DNA from: Thermoplasmata archaeon
GTDB lineage: Archaea; Thermoplasmatota; Penumbrarchaeia; JAEHCK01
DNA length: 64,000 bases
NCBI GenBank assembly: GCA_020696345.1
Contig: JAEHCK010000001.1
Span: forward strand, 35,062-99,061
Direction of reading: 5' to 3'
A model generated the notes under the pieces. That model was not told the DNA's origin, did not search any database, and worked only from the letters and a program-made list of their open reading frames with translations. Position 1 is the stretch's first letter. Each line of letters starts with the position of its first letter. Below, piece by piece: positions 24,644 through 33,201 of this stretch. A program made the position numbers and the translations under genes.

Positions 24644-25735
24644 TCACGGTGTAAATAATGATTTACATTTTACTGCCCGCTCCATGGTCTTTATTCCCAT
24701 GATCTTCATTATAAATTCTAACATCTTATCATGCCCAAAGAACATATCTGCCATTTTCTTTGTTTGAACCGAGTTCTTCAATTCCGTTCCAACGGCGTTA
24801 CGCCAGGCAGTCTCATATTTTTCTAACGAAGCCCCCAAGGTAATATGATCACCCACAACATTCCCGGCAATACGCCCACAGACCATTGCGATGGGGATAC
24901 CTCCACCATTAGTGGCCATCACATGTCCTGCAGCATCACCTACGATCAGGATATTATTTTTAACAGTTTTGGGGATTGGGCCGGAGATTGGAACCAAACC
25001 GGTTGTGGTAAATATCGGTTTTGCCTGTGAAGTGCAAACCCGCGTCTTAAATTTATCCAGTAATTTACGAAGTGTACTGTTAACCACGCCCTTCTGTATA
25101 CCCAAACCGATATTTGCAGTCTCCTTCTTAGGTATGATCCAGGCATAACCACCAGGCGCAACATTTCCAAAATACATTTTCACAACTGACCCGAAATCAC
25201 CAGCGATCTCTTCACCTATACAGGGCGACAATATTTTAGGCTGCGATAACCCGGCTACACGGGCGATTTGTGAATGCGGGCCATCCGCGCCTATTATAAC
25301 CTTGGCTTCTATCGACCCCTTGTTGGTTTTGATCTTTTTCCCGTTAAAACCGATTACTTTTGTATTGATCTTAATATCTGCCCCTGCCTCCACGGCCTTC
25401 ACTGCCAGATGTCTGTCGTACATTCGACGTTCTATAGTAATACCTTTCATCTCAAGCGTATACTGTCTCATTTTTGGTGTAACAAATTGGACAGCGTTGG
25501 TTTTTCGAGAAATGAACCGAGTTTCAATATCTAATAGCTCATCTAAATTTGGTACTTTTGTAAGTACATTTTTCAATTCTCCCAAGGTTGGTAAAAATTC
25601 GCCGCATTGGACAGGTATTCCAATGTCCTTTTTCTTATCAATTAACAATGTGTTCACACCTTTGAGTGCACAGTATCGTGCTGCGGTACTTCCTGCGGGG
25701 CCGGCACCAACTACAACCACATCATATTTTAACAT
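24644..25735 (-). CDS. Geranylgeranyl reductase family flavoprotein
   Basis: A 363-residue FAD enzyme. GAGPAGSTAAR (10-20) is the Rossmann motif, PVQCGE (~41-46) the conserved Cys-containing loop of archaeal geranylgeranyl reductases, and GDAAGHVMATNGGGI (~270-284) the C-terminal FAD motif. Family members saturate isoprenoid double bonds in archaeal lipids or in quinone side chains. Since it is flanked by a polyprenyl synthase and two prenyltransferases including a MenA-like one, either archaeol-type lipids or a partly saturated menaquinone tail could be its substrate. GGAGAG precedes ATG 25735. It is probably peripheral on the cytoplasmic side. Confidence 0.85.
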   Translation of the reverse strand: MLKYDVVVVGAGPAGSTAARYCALKGVNTLLIDKKKDIGIPVQCGEFLPTLGELKNVLTKVPNLDELLDIETRFISRKTNAVQFVTPKMRQYTLEMKGITIERRMYDRHLAVKAVEAGADIKINTKVIGFNGKKIKTNKGSIEAKVIIGADGPHSQIARVAGLSQPKILSPCIGEEIAGDFGSVVKMYFGNVAPGGYAWIIPKKETANIGLGIQKGVVNSTLRKLLDKFKTRVCTSQAKPIFTTTGLVPISGPIPKTVKNNILIVGDAAGHVMATNGGGIPIAMVCGRIAGNVVGDHITLGASLEKYETAWRNAVGTELKNSVQTKKMADMFFGHDKMLEFIMKIMGIKTMERAVKCKSLFTP

Positions 25736-25945
25736 AGAGTATGATCTCTCCTAATAAGGCAGATCGTTTGTTAAGAACGAATGATTTCTCCAAATTAAGT
25801 GATAAACTTTCTAAGCCAATTCGAAAATTAATAACTGGATTCTTACAGCCATAAATTTATTTTTAGTATTAAGATTTTTGTATCACTTCGAGAGCCAAGA
25901 TGCAGCACAATATAATTAATTATGAGATGTTTCACCATCGAAATT

Positions 25946-26923
25946 TTAATATTTTCTTTTGACCACATATTCGGCTAAGGTCTCAAGCCTATCACGTTGT
26001 TTCGACTCGGGTAGAACTTGGAGATCTTCAATTGCTTTTCGTATGTACATTTCAGCTACATTTTGAGTATACTCGATGGCGTTATACTTTTTAAAGATCG
26101 CAACTGCTTCCAATACATCTACTTCGGTCTTGTCATTTTTTAGAATGATAGCACTTAACCGTTCTTTATCTGTTCGTGAGCATTTCTTCAAGGTATAGAT
26201 CGTCATAAGTGTCAATTTACCTTCAAGTATGTCCACACCTAAAGGTTTACCGATAGCACCTCTATCGCCAATAACATCAAGAATGTCATCTACCAATTGA
26301 AAAGCAACACCAAGATTGAGACCGTAATCACTAAGACCTTCAAGGTGCTCACTTTCACCACCACCCAAAAGCGCGCCTACCCTGGCACCGGCAGAGATGG
26401 GCATTGCAGTTTTACGCAATATTATTTCAAAATATGTATTCTCCGAGAGATCGATATCTTTTATATGCTGGTTTTGTAGTATCTCACCCTCTGCAAGTTT
26501 GGTACAGGCATCGGCGGTAATTTTTACAACTTCTGCACCATACTGACCACCAACACCAAAACCCTTAACAAAGAAGAAATCACCGGTAATTAATGCTGGA
26601 GTATTTCCAAATATTTTATTAACGGTCGAAAAACCTCGGCGGGTGGTGCCGCCGTCATTAATGTCATCATGAATTATTGTAGCATTATGTATAATTTCAT
26701 AAGCGGCTGCGATAGGCATTACTTTTTTAATATCTTTACCACCCACGGCTTTGAAGGATAATAAACATACCAGTGGGCGTATCTTTTTACCACCACTGTT
26801 TATTACATATAATGATATTTTTCTTAATAGTTGTTGATCTGTTGTTAATATCTTTTTTATCTCTTTTTCCACTAGGGTTAGTTCAGAATCAAAGTTCATG
26901 TCCATATTGTCAATTTTATCCAT
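25946..26923 (-). CDS. trans-Polyprenyl diphosphate synthase
   Basis: A 325-residue soluble IPPS. The first Asp-rich motif is HDDINDGGTTRRG (~90-102; DDxxD form DDIND), and the second is QLVDDILDVIGD (~210). Length and motifs fit medium- to long-chain synthases and GGPP synthase. The residues five and four positions before the first motif are small or aliphatic (NATII), so the chain length is not obvious. It is the first gene of the run polyprenyl synthase - GGR - UbiA - MenA, which suggests that it supplies the donor for a quinone or lipid made by those enzymes. It is divergent from tatC with a shared 194-nt promoter region. Confidence 0.85.
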   Translation of the reverse strand: MDKIDNMDMNFDSELTLVEKEIKKILTTDQQLLRKISLYVINSGGKKIRPLVCLLSFKAVGGKDIKKVMPIAAAYEIIHNATIIHDDINDGGTTRRGFSTVNKIFGNTPALITGDFFFVKGFGVGGQYGAEVVKITADACTKLAEGEILQNQHIKDIDLSENTYFEIILRKTAMPISAGARVGALLGGGESEHLEGLSDYGLNLGVAFQLVDDILDVIGDRGAIGKPLGVDILEGKLTLMTIYTLKKCSRTDKERLSAIILKNDKTEVDVLEAVAIFKKYNAIEYTQNVAEMYIRKAIEDLQVLPESKQRDRLETLAEYVVKRKY

Positions 26924-27062
26924 TTTATCAATCTTGTCCCGATTTAAGTTTTAAACACCATATAATTCAATTAAATCTTAAGATTTTCTATGATGTTTTC
27001 CTATAATGATCTCCATGATGATCTCTGTTTGTTTTAAATAGAATTTTCCGAAACATTTAACA

Positions 27063-27070
27063 TTTATATA
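27063..27070 (+). promoter_or_regulatory. TATA box for tatC
   Basis: TTTATATA lies 48 nt before the TTG start of tatC. With the usual ~25-nt spacing transcription would start near 27093, leaving a leader of about 25 nt that contains the CGGGGA ribosome binding site. Confidence 0.55.
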
Positions 27071-27117
27071 CTATATTTCACAAATTCGTTCAAGAATAAA
27101 TAACGGGGACTATTCAT

Positions 27118-27975
27118 TTGGTTAAGAAATTAAATTTTTGGGATCATTTAGAAGATTTACGCATACGGGTTATCAATATAGTGATAACTATTGCCACAAT
27201 TTCGCTTTTTTGTTTCATGTTCGGCTTGAAGCAATATTCAATTTTCGGGTTTCAAATATGGTTACCATTAGAAGAATACAGGCTATTTGGCCAGAGTATG
27301 TTGCTTCCTGCCTTTGAATTCAAAGATAATATCGCAAGCATGGTTTTTAGCATAATTAGGGACGATCTTATACCTAGCCATATTAAACTGATCATGGTTA
27401 AACCTGTTGATGCTATCATGGCCAACGTGCAAATCTCATTATTTTTAGGTGTATTGATCGGTATGCCAATTATCGTGCAACAAATCGGCAAATTTATCTT
27501 TCCCGCACTTTACACACATGAGAAACGCATTTTTTTACGGACCATCGCACCAGCAACTTTCCTATTCATATTTGGTGCATTATTTGCTTATTACCTCATG
27601 ATCCCATTTTTTATTGACTTCTTATACGGCTATGGTATAGCTATGGAGGCACAGACCTTCCTATCGATCAATGAATTTATTTCGTTTGTTCTTATTCTAA
27701 TGCTTGGATTCGGTTTGATCTTTGAATTACCGGTTTTCATGGCGGCTTTGACATTTTTCGGTGTGGTCAAACCAGAATTCTGGAAGACGCACTGGCGCAT
27801 AGCGGTGGTTATCATGATCATTATTGGTGGATTCATTACACCCGACGCCAGTGGTATCACACAAATGATGGTCGCGGTTCCAATGATGATACTATATACG
27901 ATCGGTTATTTCATTTCTGGTCATATTTATAAAAAGAAAGAAAAGGCCAAATTAGAAGAGGAAAAACAGGAATAG
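27118..27975 (+). CDS. tatC: Twin-arginine translocase subunit TatC
   Basis: A 285-residue six-TM protein. The cytoplasmic N-terminus has the Tat-signal recognition motif HLEDLRIR (10-17). The C-terminal part has FITPDASGITQMM, the conserved P-D loop region of TatC, and it ends in a charged tail. It binds the twin-arginine signals of folded substrates, here at least FdhA/FdhB and the small Tat protein. The start is TTG 27118 preceded by CGGGGA. A loop between TM1 and TM2 (~30-95) is longer than usual and contains several hydrophobic stretches. tatA follows 247 nt later with its own TATA box. Confidence 0.92.
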   Translation: MVKKLNFWDHLEDLRIRVINIVITIATISLFCFMFGLKQYSIFGFQIWLPLEEYRLFGQSMLLPAFEFKDNIASMVFSIIRDDLIPSHIKLIMVKPVDAIMANVQISLFLGVLIGMPIIVQQIGKFIFPALYTHEKRIFLRTIAPATFLFIFGALFAYYLMIPFFIDFLYGYGIAMEAQTFLSINEFISFVLILMLGFGLIFELPVFMAALTFFGVVKPEFWKTHWRIAVVIMIIIGGFITPDASGITQMMVAVPMMILYTIGYFISGHIYKKKEKAKLEEEKQE

Positions 27976-28174
27976 AACACTGTTAAAATTTCGTTATCAA
28001 TATATGTATATACACTAGTATTCATAGATCGTACATAACCATTATTAATGGAATTATGGTTGTATTTCCATATAGCCATTGCAGATATAATTCCGAAAGC
28101 TTAATGTATAATGAATAGAATGTAGGATTGCTACGATTCAATAAATAATAATTAAACATAATTAGTAGGTTCTA

Positions 28175-28184
28175 TTTATATAAA
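28175..28184 (+). promoter_or_regulatory. TATA box for tatA
   Basis: TTTATATAAA is 39 nt before the tatA ATG (28223). AATAGGAAG provides the ribosome binding site in the short leader, so tatA can be expressed separately from tatC. Confidence 0.55.
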
Positions 28185-28222
28185 GTTAATAACCGAATAT
28201 AAAAAAAATAGGAAGTAAAAAC

Positions 28223-28540
28223 ATGCTTGGTGGACCAGAAATAATAATTATCATCTTGGCCGTAGTAGTTCTCCTTTTCGGTGCAAAGAAGATTCCGGAA
28301 TTCGCACGAAATCTGGGTAGAGCCCAGGCGGAGTTCAAGCGCGGTAAGTTGATAGTTGAGAAGGAGATCCGGGATGCGAATTATGAGGAGGAAGACGAAA
28401 GCACCTCCGGTAAAAAACCCAAAAGCTCTAAAAAGAAGTCAAAGAGCAAGATAATCAAAACGGCAAAAAATCTAGGAATAGATACCGAGGGCAAGAGCGA
28501 GGAAGAGTTGAAGAAAGAAATTGCTGAGCACTTAGAGTAA
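28223..28540 (+). CDS. tatA: Twin-arginine translocase pore protein TatA
   Basis: A 105-residue protein with a short N-terminal TM (GGPEIIIIILAVVVLLFG, 3-20), then the amphipathic helix KKIPEFARNLGRAQAEFKRG, and an acidic/lysine-rich tail. The FGxKKIPEFARxLG motif is diagnostic of TatA/TatB. The tail is longer than usual and ends in a helix-forming KSEEELKKEIAEHLE that could be a small extra domain. It forms the size-variable translocation pore with TatC. AGGAAG lies before the ATG. Confidence 0.92.
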   Translation: MLGGPEIIIIILAVVVLLFGAKKIPEFARNLGRAQAEFKRGKLIVEKEIRDANYEEEDESTSGKKPKSSKKKSKSKIIKTAKNLGIDTEGKSEEELKKEIAEHLE

Positions 28541-28610
28541 TTAGTATACTAGAATAAGTATAGCGCTATTTTTAATTCAATTTTCCAGGAGCATATAAGA
28601 GGTTCCAGAT

Positions 28611-29228
28611 ATGCCTATCAGTATTGCCATAGTTGCAGGTGGAAACTCAAAAAGATTTAAGGGCACTGGTGATAATAATAAGATCTTTTTTAAAATAAAT
28701 GGTACGGGTAAGAAACTGGTTAATGTCATTTATGATCGATTTAAACCGTTATCAGATGAGATCTTCATCCAGACCTCCGAGGTAAACTCCCTGGAAATTC
28801 GAGAGATATTTCCCAACGACAATGTATATATTGATACGATTTCTAACAAGGGACCTTTAAGTGGAATTTATTCGGCATTATTACATGCAAAATATGATGG
28901 TGTGTTTATCGTGGCGGCAGATATGCCATATGTGGATGTGAACCTGTTCCTGGAACTTCGGAAACATCATGATTACGAGTATATCGTACCAAAATGGAGA
29001 AATGGGTATATAGAACCCCTTTGTGCAGTTTACAATAAGAAATTATTACCACGAATTAAAGAACGGCTTAATAACGACCTATTGAAGGTAACCAATGTTT
29101 TTAACGGCATGGAAGAAAACAGAATAAAATATATAGATATTGATGAATTGATCGGAAATAATAAGATAAACGAAAGATGTTTTACAAATATCAATTACTT
29201 AACTGATACGGATATTTTTGATGGATGA
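28611..29228 (+). CDS. mobA: Molybdenum cofactor guanylyltransferase
   Basis: A 205-residue nucleotidyltransferase. The N-terminal loop AGGNSKRFKG with Lys ~25, GPLSGIYSAL (~83-92), AADMPYVD (the Mg-binding Asp) and GYIEPLCAVYNKK (~130-142) are the MobA signatures. It transfers GMP to molybdopterin to give MGD, the cofactor needed by FdhA. The location 70 nt after tatA fits a set of formate dehydrogenase accessory genes. The loop between AGG and the binding Lys is a few residues longer than usual. It is cytoplasmic. AGGAG lies before the region of the ATG. Confidence 0.88.
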   Translation: MPISIAIVAGGNSKRFKGTGDNNKIFFKINGTGKKLVNVIYDRFKPLSDEIFIQTSEVNSLEIREIFPNDNVYIDTISNKGPLSGIYSALLHAKYDGVFIVAADMPYVDVNLFLELRKHHDYEYIVPKWRNGYIEPLCAVYNKKLLPRIKERLNNDLLKVTNVFNGMEENRIKYIDIDELIGNNKINERCFTNINYLTDTDIFDG

Positions 29229-29571
29229 AATGTGCTTGATCGTTGCTTAGTGAGGTTTGAAGTGAGAATACGCTCACGAATTTCATTCGTTCGCTTGAGG
29301 TGAGAGGAAAATTATGTTGATGTGTAGATTAAAATTAGGTGATAGGTGGTAGATAATTGGAGATAGGTGACAGGAAAGAGGGCTGATATTTTGGCGTTAA
29401 TATCCACATTTCTCTAACGCTTAATACCATGATCACATAGAAGTGTCCTCTTTCCACTCCCCATGACCAACTACCAATAACCTATGGCCTTAAAAATAAC
29501 CTTCACACCTCAAACGCTTGTTTTTAGAAAAAGATCGTAGTGTACTCACACCTCTCACTTTTATTCTCTAT
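29229..29571. repeat. Gene-free gap with hairpin-type repeats
   Basis: No gene is seen. GATAGGTGGTAGATAATTGG and GACCAACTACCAATAACCTA form imperfect inverted arms of the same kind as the MITE-like element at 36741. The block CACCTCAAACGCTTGTTTTT with GTAGTGTACTCACACC repeats 4463-4510. Confidence 0.6.
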
Positions 29572-30549
29572 TCACAATCCATAATTCATTAAAGTTTTTA
29601 CAAGATCATTAGTGATCACATTTTTGACGATATTATCTTTGATCCAGAACGTATCTGCGAAATCCAATGCCAGTTTCATTTGTACGGTTTCACGACCTTT
29701 TGTTATACTTTCACTTAGCGCGGGGAATACATGGCAACCACATCTGCTACAATATGCATGCTCGCCAAAGATACAGGGTATTTTGAGATTGCCAAAGGCA
29801 TCATAAGAGGGTATCCAATGGTTGGGGCATGATCCGGTCCATTTTGGTGTACGTAACAAGTTCAATTCATATATCGTGTTATAAATGAACTTTGGATAAT
29901 GATCAAGCAAATTGATCAAACGATCAATATCTTTGTTTCTTGTTGGGTAATCTATCCAAAGTGGGTCATTAGCGCTTGATGGATTATACCAGTTGAACAT
30001 TATACCTTTCAGGCCCAGATCCATGGCCGTGACTATTATATTGGGTATGTGTTTATGATTGGTTGTGTTCAAAGTACACAGTGCATAGATATTATCGTTC
30101 GGGCTCTTTCTGACATTCTTTTTTAGTTTGCCAAACACGCCGGAACCGCGCAATTTATCATGAATTTTTGGTGGGCCATCCAAGCTCAGGATATAAATGA
30201 CAGGAAAATCAGGTATCTCCATGGTTCCATTTGTCACAATATAGTTCATCCAGAAGTGTTTTATTACTACCTCGCATTTTTCTATGGATTCATTTGTAAT
30301 AAGTGGCTCACCGTCGGTGAGTGTACAATGTTTCATCCCCTGTTTAGACAATCTCTCGGCCAGGTTATCAATAGCTTCTATGGATAGTTCTTTCTTGTTG
30401 GACATACGATTTCGGGATTCATAGCAATGTTTACACTTTAAATTACACTTGACAGTAGGCGCCAATGAACACCCAAAAGGTTTTGAATCGTTGAAAAACC
30501 GGAGTTTGACATATTTATAAGTCCCGTAGGCTAAATAATATGGTAGCAT
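29572..30549 (-). CDS. Radical SAM protein with SPASM-like C-terminal cysteines
   Basis: A 325-residue radical SAM enzyme. The SAM-cluster motif is C35-x3-C39-x2-C42 (CNLKCKHC), followed by the glycine motif TLTDGEPL. The C-terminus contains SCPNHWIPSYDAFGNLKIPC, then CSRCGC, resembling the auxiliary-cluster (SPASM/twitch) region of peptide- and lipid-modifying enzymes. The substrate is unknown. HpnH-like and pyrroloquinoline- or haem-modifying homologs share this outline. It is transcribed away from the lipoate operon, with a 234-nt gap between, so membership of that pathway is not supported. No ribosome binding site is evident and the mRNA may be leaderless. Confidence 0.75.
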   Translation of the reverse strand: MLPYYLAYGTYKYVKLRFFNDSKPFGCSLAPTVKCNLKCKHCYESRNRMSNKKELSIEAIDNLAERLSKQGMKHCTLTDGEPLITNESIEKCEVVIKHFWMNYIVTNGTMEIPDFPVIYILSLDGPPKIHDKLRGSGVFGKLKKNVRKSPNDNIYALCTLNTTNHKHIPNIIVTAMDLGLKGIMFNWYNPSSANDPLWIDYPTRNKDIDRLINLLDHYPKFIYNTIYELNLLRTPKWTGSCPNHWIPSYDAFGNLKIPCIFGEHAYCSRCGCHVFPALSESITKGRETVQMKLALDFADTFWIKDNIVKNVITNDLVKTLMNYGL

Positions 30550-30599
30550 TCATTTATGCAATGGTAATGATTTTACTTAAATAAACTGGTCAACTAGTT

Positions 30600-30700
30600 G
30601 TTAGTTGTTAATTGCTTGTTGCTAGATATTAGGTGTGGGAGTGTAAGTGTGTAAGTGTGTAAGTGTGTAAGAGTGTGGGAGTTGGGAGTTGAGAGTTGTC
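30600..30700. repeat. GTGTAAGT simple repeat between radical SAM and lipoate operon
   Basis: Five or more tandem copies of AAGTGTGT-type octamers occur at about 30640-30675, followed by GTGTGGGAGTTGGGAGTTG. Similar GTGTGGGAGT words recur at 36741-36900, 37190-37340 and 44850-45030. Confidence 0.7.
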
Positions 30701-30783
30701 ATTCCTACAACTCCCCAAACTTAATATTATCCAGGAATTATTAACACTAAAATTTAATACCCAACATCTTATTCCTACGATTC

Positions 30784-31752
30784 ATGAAGCTGTACGACCT
30801 GGGCACTTTACCATGGAAGCAAACGCAACTTGTATATCATGCACTAGGAGAACTTGGAGAAGAATCGGTTGTCATATGTACACCAAAGGAAAGGTATGCA
30901 TGTGTGGGTTTTGCACAAAACCCTGCCCACGAACTGGATATTGATTATTGTAAAAAAAATAACATTGGAATTTTTCGTAGGGAAATAGGCGGCGGCACGG
31001 TTTTTATTGATGATAACCAAATTTTCTATCAGTTGATAATAGACCGTGGAAAGTCGCCGTTAAATCAAGTGGTTTTTTTTGAAAGATTTTTACAGCCGAT
31101 CATTCGCACATATAAATCACTGGGTATTGATGCAAAGTTCAATCCGATCTGTGATCTGGTTGTTAATGGTAAAAAGATATCGGGTAATGGTGGTGGAGAC
31201 ATTGGAAACTGCAAGGTTGGCACAGGCTCGATCCTATTGGATTTCGATCATGAAACCATGAGCCGGATTCTAAATCTTCCATCTGAGAAATTTAGACAAA
31301 ATGTGTTAAGCGCTATGAAAACGAACATGGCCACTGTAAAAACCGAGTTGGACAAAATACCTAGTATGGAAGAGATCAAGACAAAATTAATTTCTAATTG
31401 GATTGATACGTTCGATGATCTGGAAAAAAGTGAGTTGGACCAGCTTGTTTTTGAAAAGATGGATGAGCTAGATAAAAAGTTCTCAACTGAAGAGTGGTTG
31501 TATAAGATCAAGAAACAAAACGAAGTTAGGTCTATCAAGATCATTGAAGGTTTAAATCTTGTTTATTCCGAGTTCGAGGGAATAGAACTATGTATCGAAA
31601 CACAAAACGATATAATTCGAGATGTAAAGATATTGAACAGTGACATAAAAATAAGTCCATCCCAGTTAGGAAAAATGTTAGCGAATAAACGGTATGATAA
31701 AACATTGGTTTTAAATAAGATAAAGGCCATTTTGGAAAATCCCACAAGGTGA
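30784..31752 (+). CDS. lplA: Lipoate-protein ligase A family protein
   Basis: A 322-residue biotin/lipoate ligase-fold protein. Its N-terminal motif YDLGTLPWKQTQLVYHAL is shared by LplA-type enzymes. FRREIGGGTVFID (~65-77) is the lipoyl/AMP-binding GGG loop, and VNGKKISGNGGG (~128-139) includes the catalytic Lys. The C-terminal ~90 residues match the LplA accessory domain in size. It is expected to attach lipoate or octanoate to the GcvH-like protein encoded 4 nt downstream. It is the first gene of a four-gene operon. No clear ribosome binding site precedes the ATG, so a leaderless start or a slightly different start is possible. It is cytoplasmic. Confidence 0.85.
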   Translation: MKLYDLGTLPWKQTQLVYHALGELGEESVVICTPKERYACVGFAQNPAHELDIDYCKKNNIGIFRREIGGGTVFIDDNQIFYQLIIDRGKSPLNQVVFFERFLQPIIRTYKSLGIDAKFNPICDLVVNGKKISGNGGGDIGNCKVGTGSILLDFDHETMSRILNLPSEKFRQNVLSAMKTNMATVKTELDKIPSMEEIKTKLISNWIDTFDDLEKSELDQLVFEKMDELDKKFSTEEWLYKIKKQNEVRSIKIIEGLNLVYSEFEGIELCIETQNDIIRDVKILNSDIKISPSQLGKMLANKRYDKTLVLNKIKAILENPTR

Positions 31753-31756
31753 TTTT

Positions 31757-32185
31757 ATGGACATAGAGAACCTTCACTTTCCGTTAGATAGAAAATATCA
31801 TAGATCCCATCTCTGGGTTAAAAGCGAGGGAGATAAAGTAAAAATTGGAATTGACGATTTTTTATCAAATATGGCTGGATACATTAATTACCTGACCATA
31901 GATAGAAAGGATATAGATGTGAAGAGCGGCGAATCATTCGGTAGTTTGGAATCGGGCAAGTTCGTAAGCAAGATATATACGCCCACAAGTGGAAAGATCG
32001 TGGAAGTCAATCAAGATATAATAAATAACCCACGTAAGATAAGTGACGACCCTTACGATGCTTGGATCATCCAGATCCAACCCGAGGATAATAACAAATT
32101 CGACGAGTTCCTGGAGAAAGAGCAGGACATACGCAGCTGGATCGCGGAGGAGATGAAAAAGTATGAAGAAGAAGAGTCCGGATAA
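31757..32185 (+). CDS. GcvH-like lipoyl carrier protein
   Basis: A 142-residue single lipoyl domain. The acceptor Lys is K68 in SLESGKFVSKIYTPTSGKI, the GcvH pattern (E-S-x-K...P-x-S-G). N-terminal HSHLWVKSEGDKVKIGI and C-terminal DPYDAWIIQI are also GcvH-like. A 25-residue acidic coiled tail (EKEQDIRSWIAEEMKKYEEE) extends it. Canonical use is as the H protein of glycine cleavage, but no gcvP, gcvT or 2-oxoacid dehydrogenase gene is in the window. Lipoate-binding proteins of the sulfur-oxidising Hdr-like system have the same fold, and those partners are absent too. It sits 4 nt after lplA and overlaps the LipS-like gene by 22 nt. Confidence 0.85.
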   Translation: MDIENLHFPLDRKYHRSHLWVKSEGDKVKIGIDDFLSNMAGYINYLTIDRKDIDVKSGESFGSLESGKFVSKIYTPTSGKIVEVNQDIINNPRKISDDPYDAWIIQIQPEDNNKFDEFLEKEQDIRSWIAEEMKKYEEEESG

Positions 32186-33197
32186 TGTCCAAATGAGCAC
32201 CGCCGCAGCCATGACCTTGGGCTATTTCCCGGGTAAATTTCATAGAAATGCCAAGCTCAAGGCGCTCAACCTGTTGGTAACTTACGAGAGTGGATGTAGG
32301 GCAAAATGCGCATTTTGTGGTTTAGCAGGATCCAGAGAAGTGGAAACCGAAGAGGACAAGACATTTATCCGTGTGGATTGGCCCTGCTATGACCTGCAAG
32401 AAACTGTGGATAGGACTAAAGACGTAGAACATCTGGATCGTGTCTGTGTGTCAATGATCACTCATGAACACGCACTCAAGGATATGTGTACTATAATGAA
32501 GAAGTTCAAAGATGAAACCGACCTTTCCATAAGTGGTCTTATCGGGCCAACAAATATCCGTAATAGGGAAATGCTTGAAGAGATCAAACGTTCAGGGGCG
32601 GATATGGTAGGCATTGCAATAGACGCGGTCACACCTGAATTGTTCGATAAATTTAGAGGCAGCGGCGTAAAGGGTCCACATAAATGGGACCATTACTGGG
32701 ACATTGTCAAACATTCGGTGGATGTGTTTGGCAAAGACAATGTGGGGGTACATCTCATTGTAGGTTTGGGCGAAACCGAATCCGAGATGATCCAGGTGAT
32801 CCAAAGGGCAAACGATCTTGGTGCGAAGACGCACCTGTTCTCGTTCTTTCCCGAAGTGGGCAGCAAGCTGCAGGATTGGCCGCAGCCATCGTACGGCCAA
32901 TACAGGAGAGTTCAACTGGCAAGATATATCATAAATGAAGGATATGGCAATTTTAATAAGATGAAGTTTGATGGCAACGGAAAACTCATCGAGTTTGGCC
33001 TTCCCGATAAAGAGCAAGATAAGATCATCGATGATGGTGAGGCATTCATGACCTCTGGCTGTCCGGGCCACGACGGTAAGGTCGCATGTAATCGACCGTT
33101 TGGTAACGAGCGGCCATCTAAACCTATACGTAATTTTCCATTCAAACCGAACCAAGAGGATATCGAGCAGATCCGGAAGCAGCTGAAGGAGGAGTAG
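32163..33197 (+). CDS. LipS-type radical SAM lipoyl synthase candidate
   Basis: A 344-residue radical SAM protein of the biotin-synthase-related group. The cluster motif is C45-x3-C49-x2-C52 (CRAKCAFC). The glycine-rich SAM region includes SISGLIGPTN, and HLIVGLGETESEM (~200) is typical. A late GCPGHDGKVACNRP (~295) supplies extra Cys residues, as needed for the sulfur-donating auxiliary cluster of lipoyl synthases. Position between a lipoyl acceptor and two ligases strongly suggests a role in inserting sulfur at octanoyl C6 and C8. The archaeal route described in Thermococcus uses two such proteins (LipS1 and LipS2). Only one is in this operon. An alternative ATG is at 32193. Confidence 0.78.
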   Translation: MKKKSPDNVQMSTAAAMTLGYFPGKFHRNAKLKALNLLVTYESGCRAKCAFCGLAGSREVETEEDKTFIRVDWPCYDLQETVDRTKDVEHLDRVCVSMITHEHALKDMCTIMKKFKDETDLSISGLIGPTNIRNREMLEEIKRSGADMVGIAIDAVTPELFDKFRGSGVKGPHKWDHYWDIVKHSVDVFGKDNVGVHLIVGLGETESEMIQVIQRANDLGAKTHLFSFFPEVGSKLQDWPQPSYGQYRRVQLARYIINEGYGNFNKMKFDGNGKLIEFGLPDKEQDKIIDDGEAFMTSGCPGHDGKVACNRPFGNERPSKPIRNFPFKPNQEDIEQIRKQLKEE

Positions 33198-33201
33198 GCG
33201 A

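Noticed and set aside
29572..30549. Second LipS partner of the lipoate operon
   Set aside because: It is divergent in orientation, has SPASM-like C-terminal cysteines, and lacks the biotin-synthase-like layout of the LipS-type gene.
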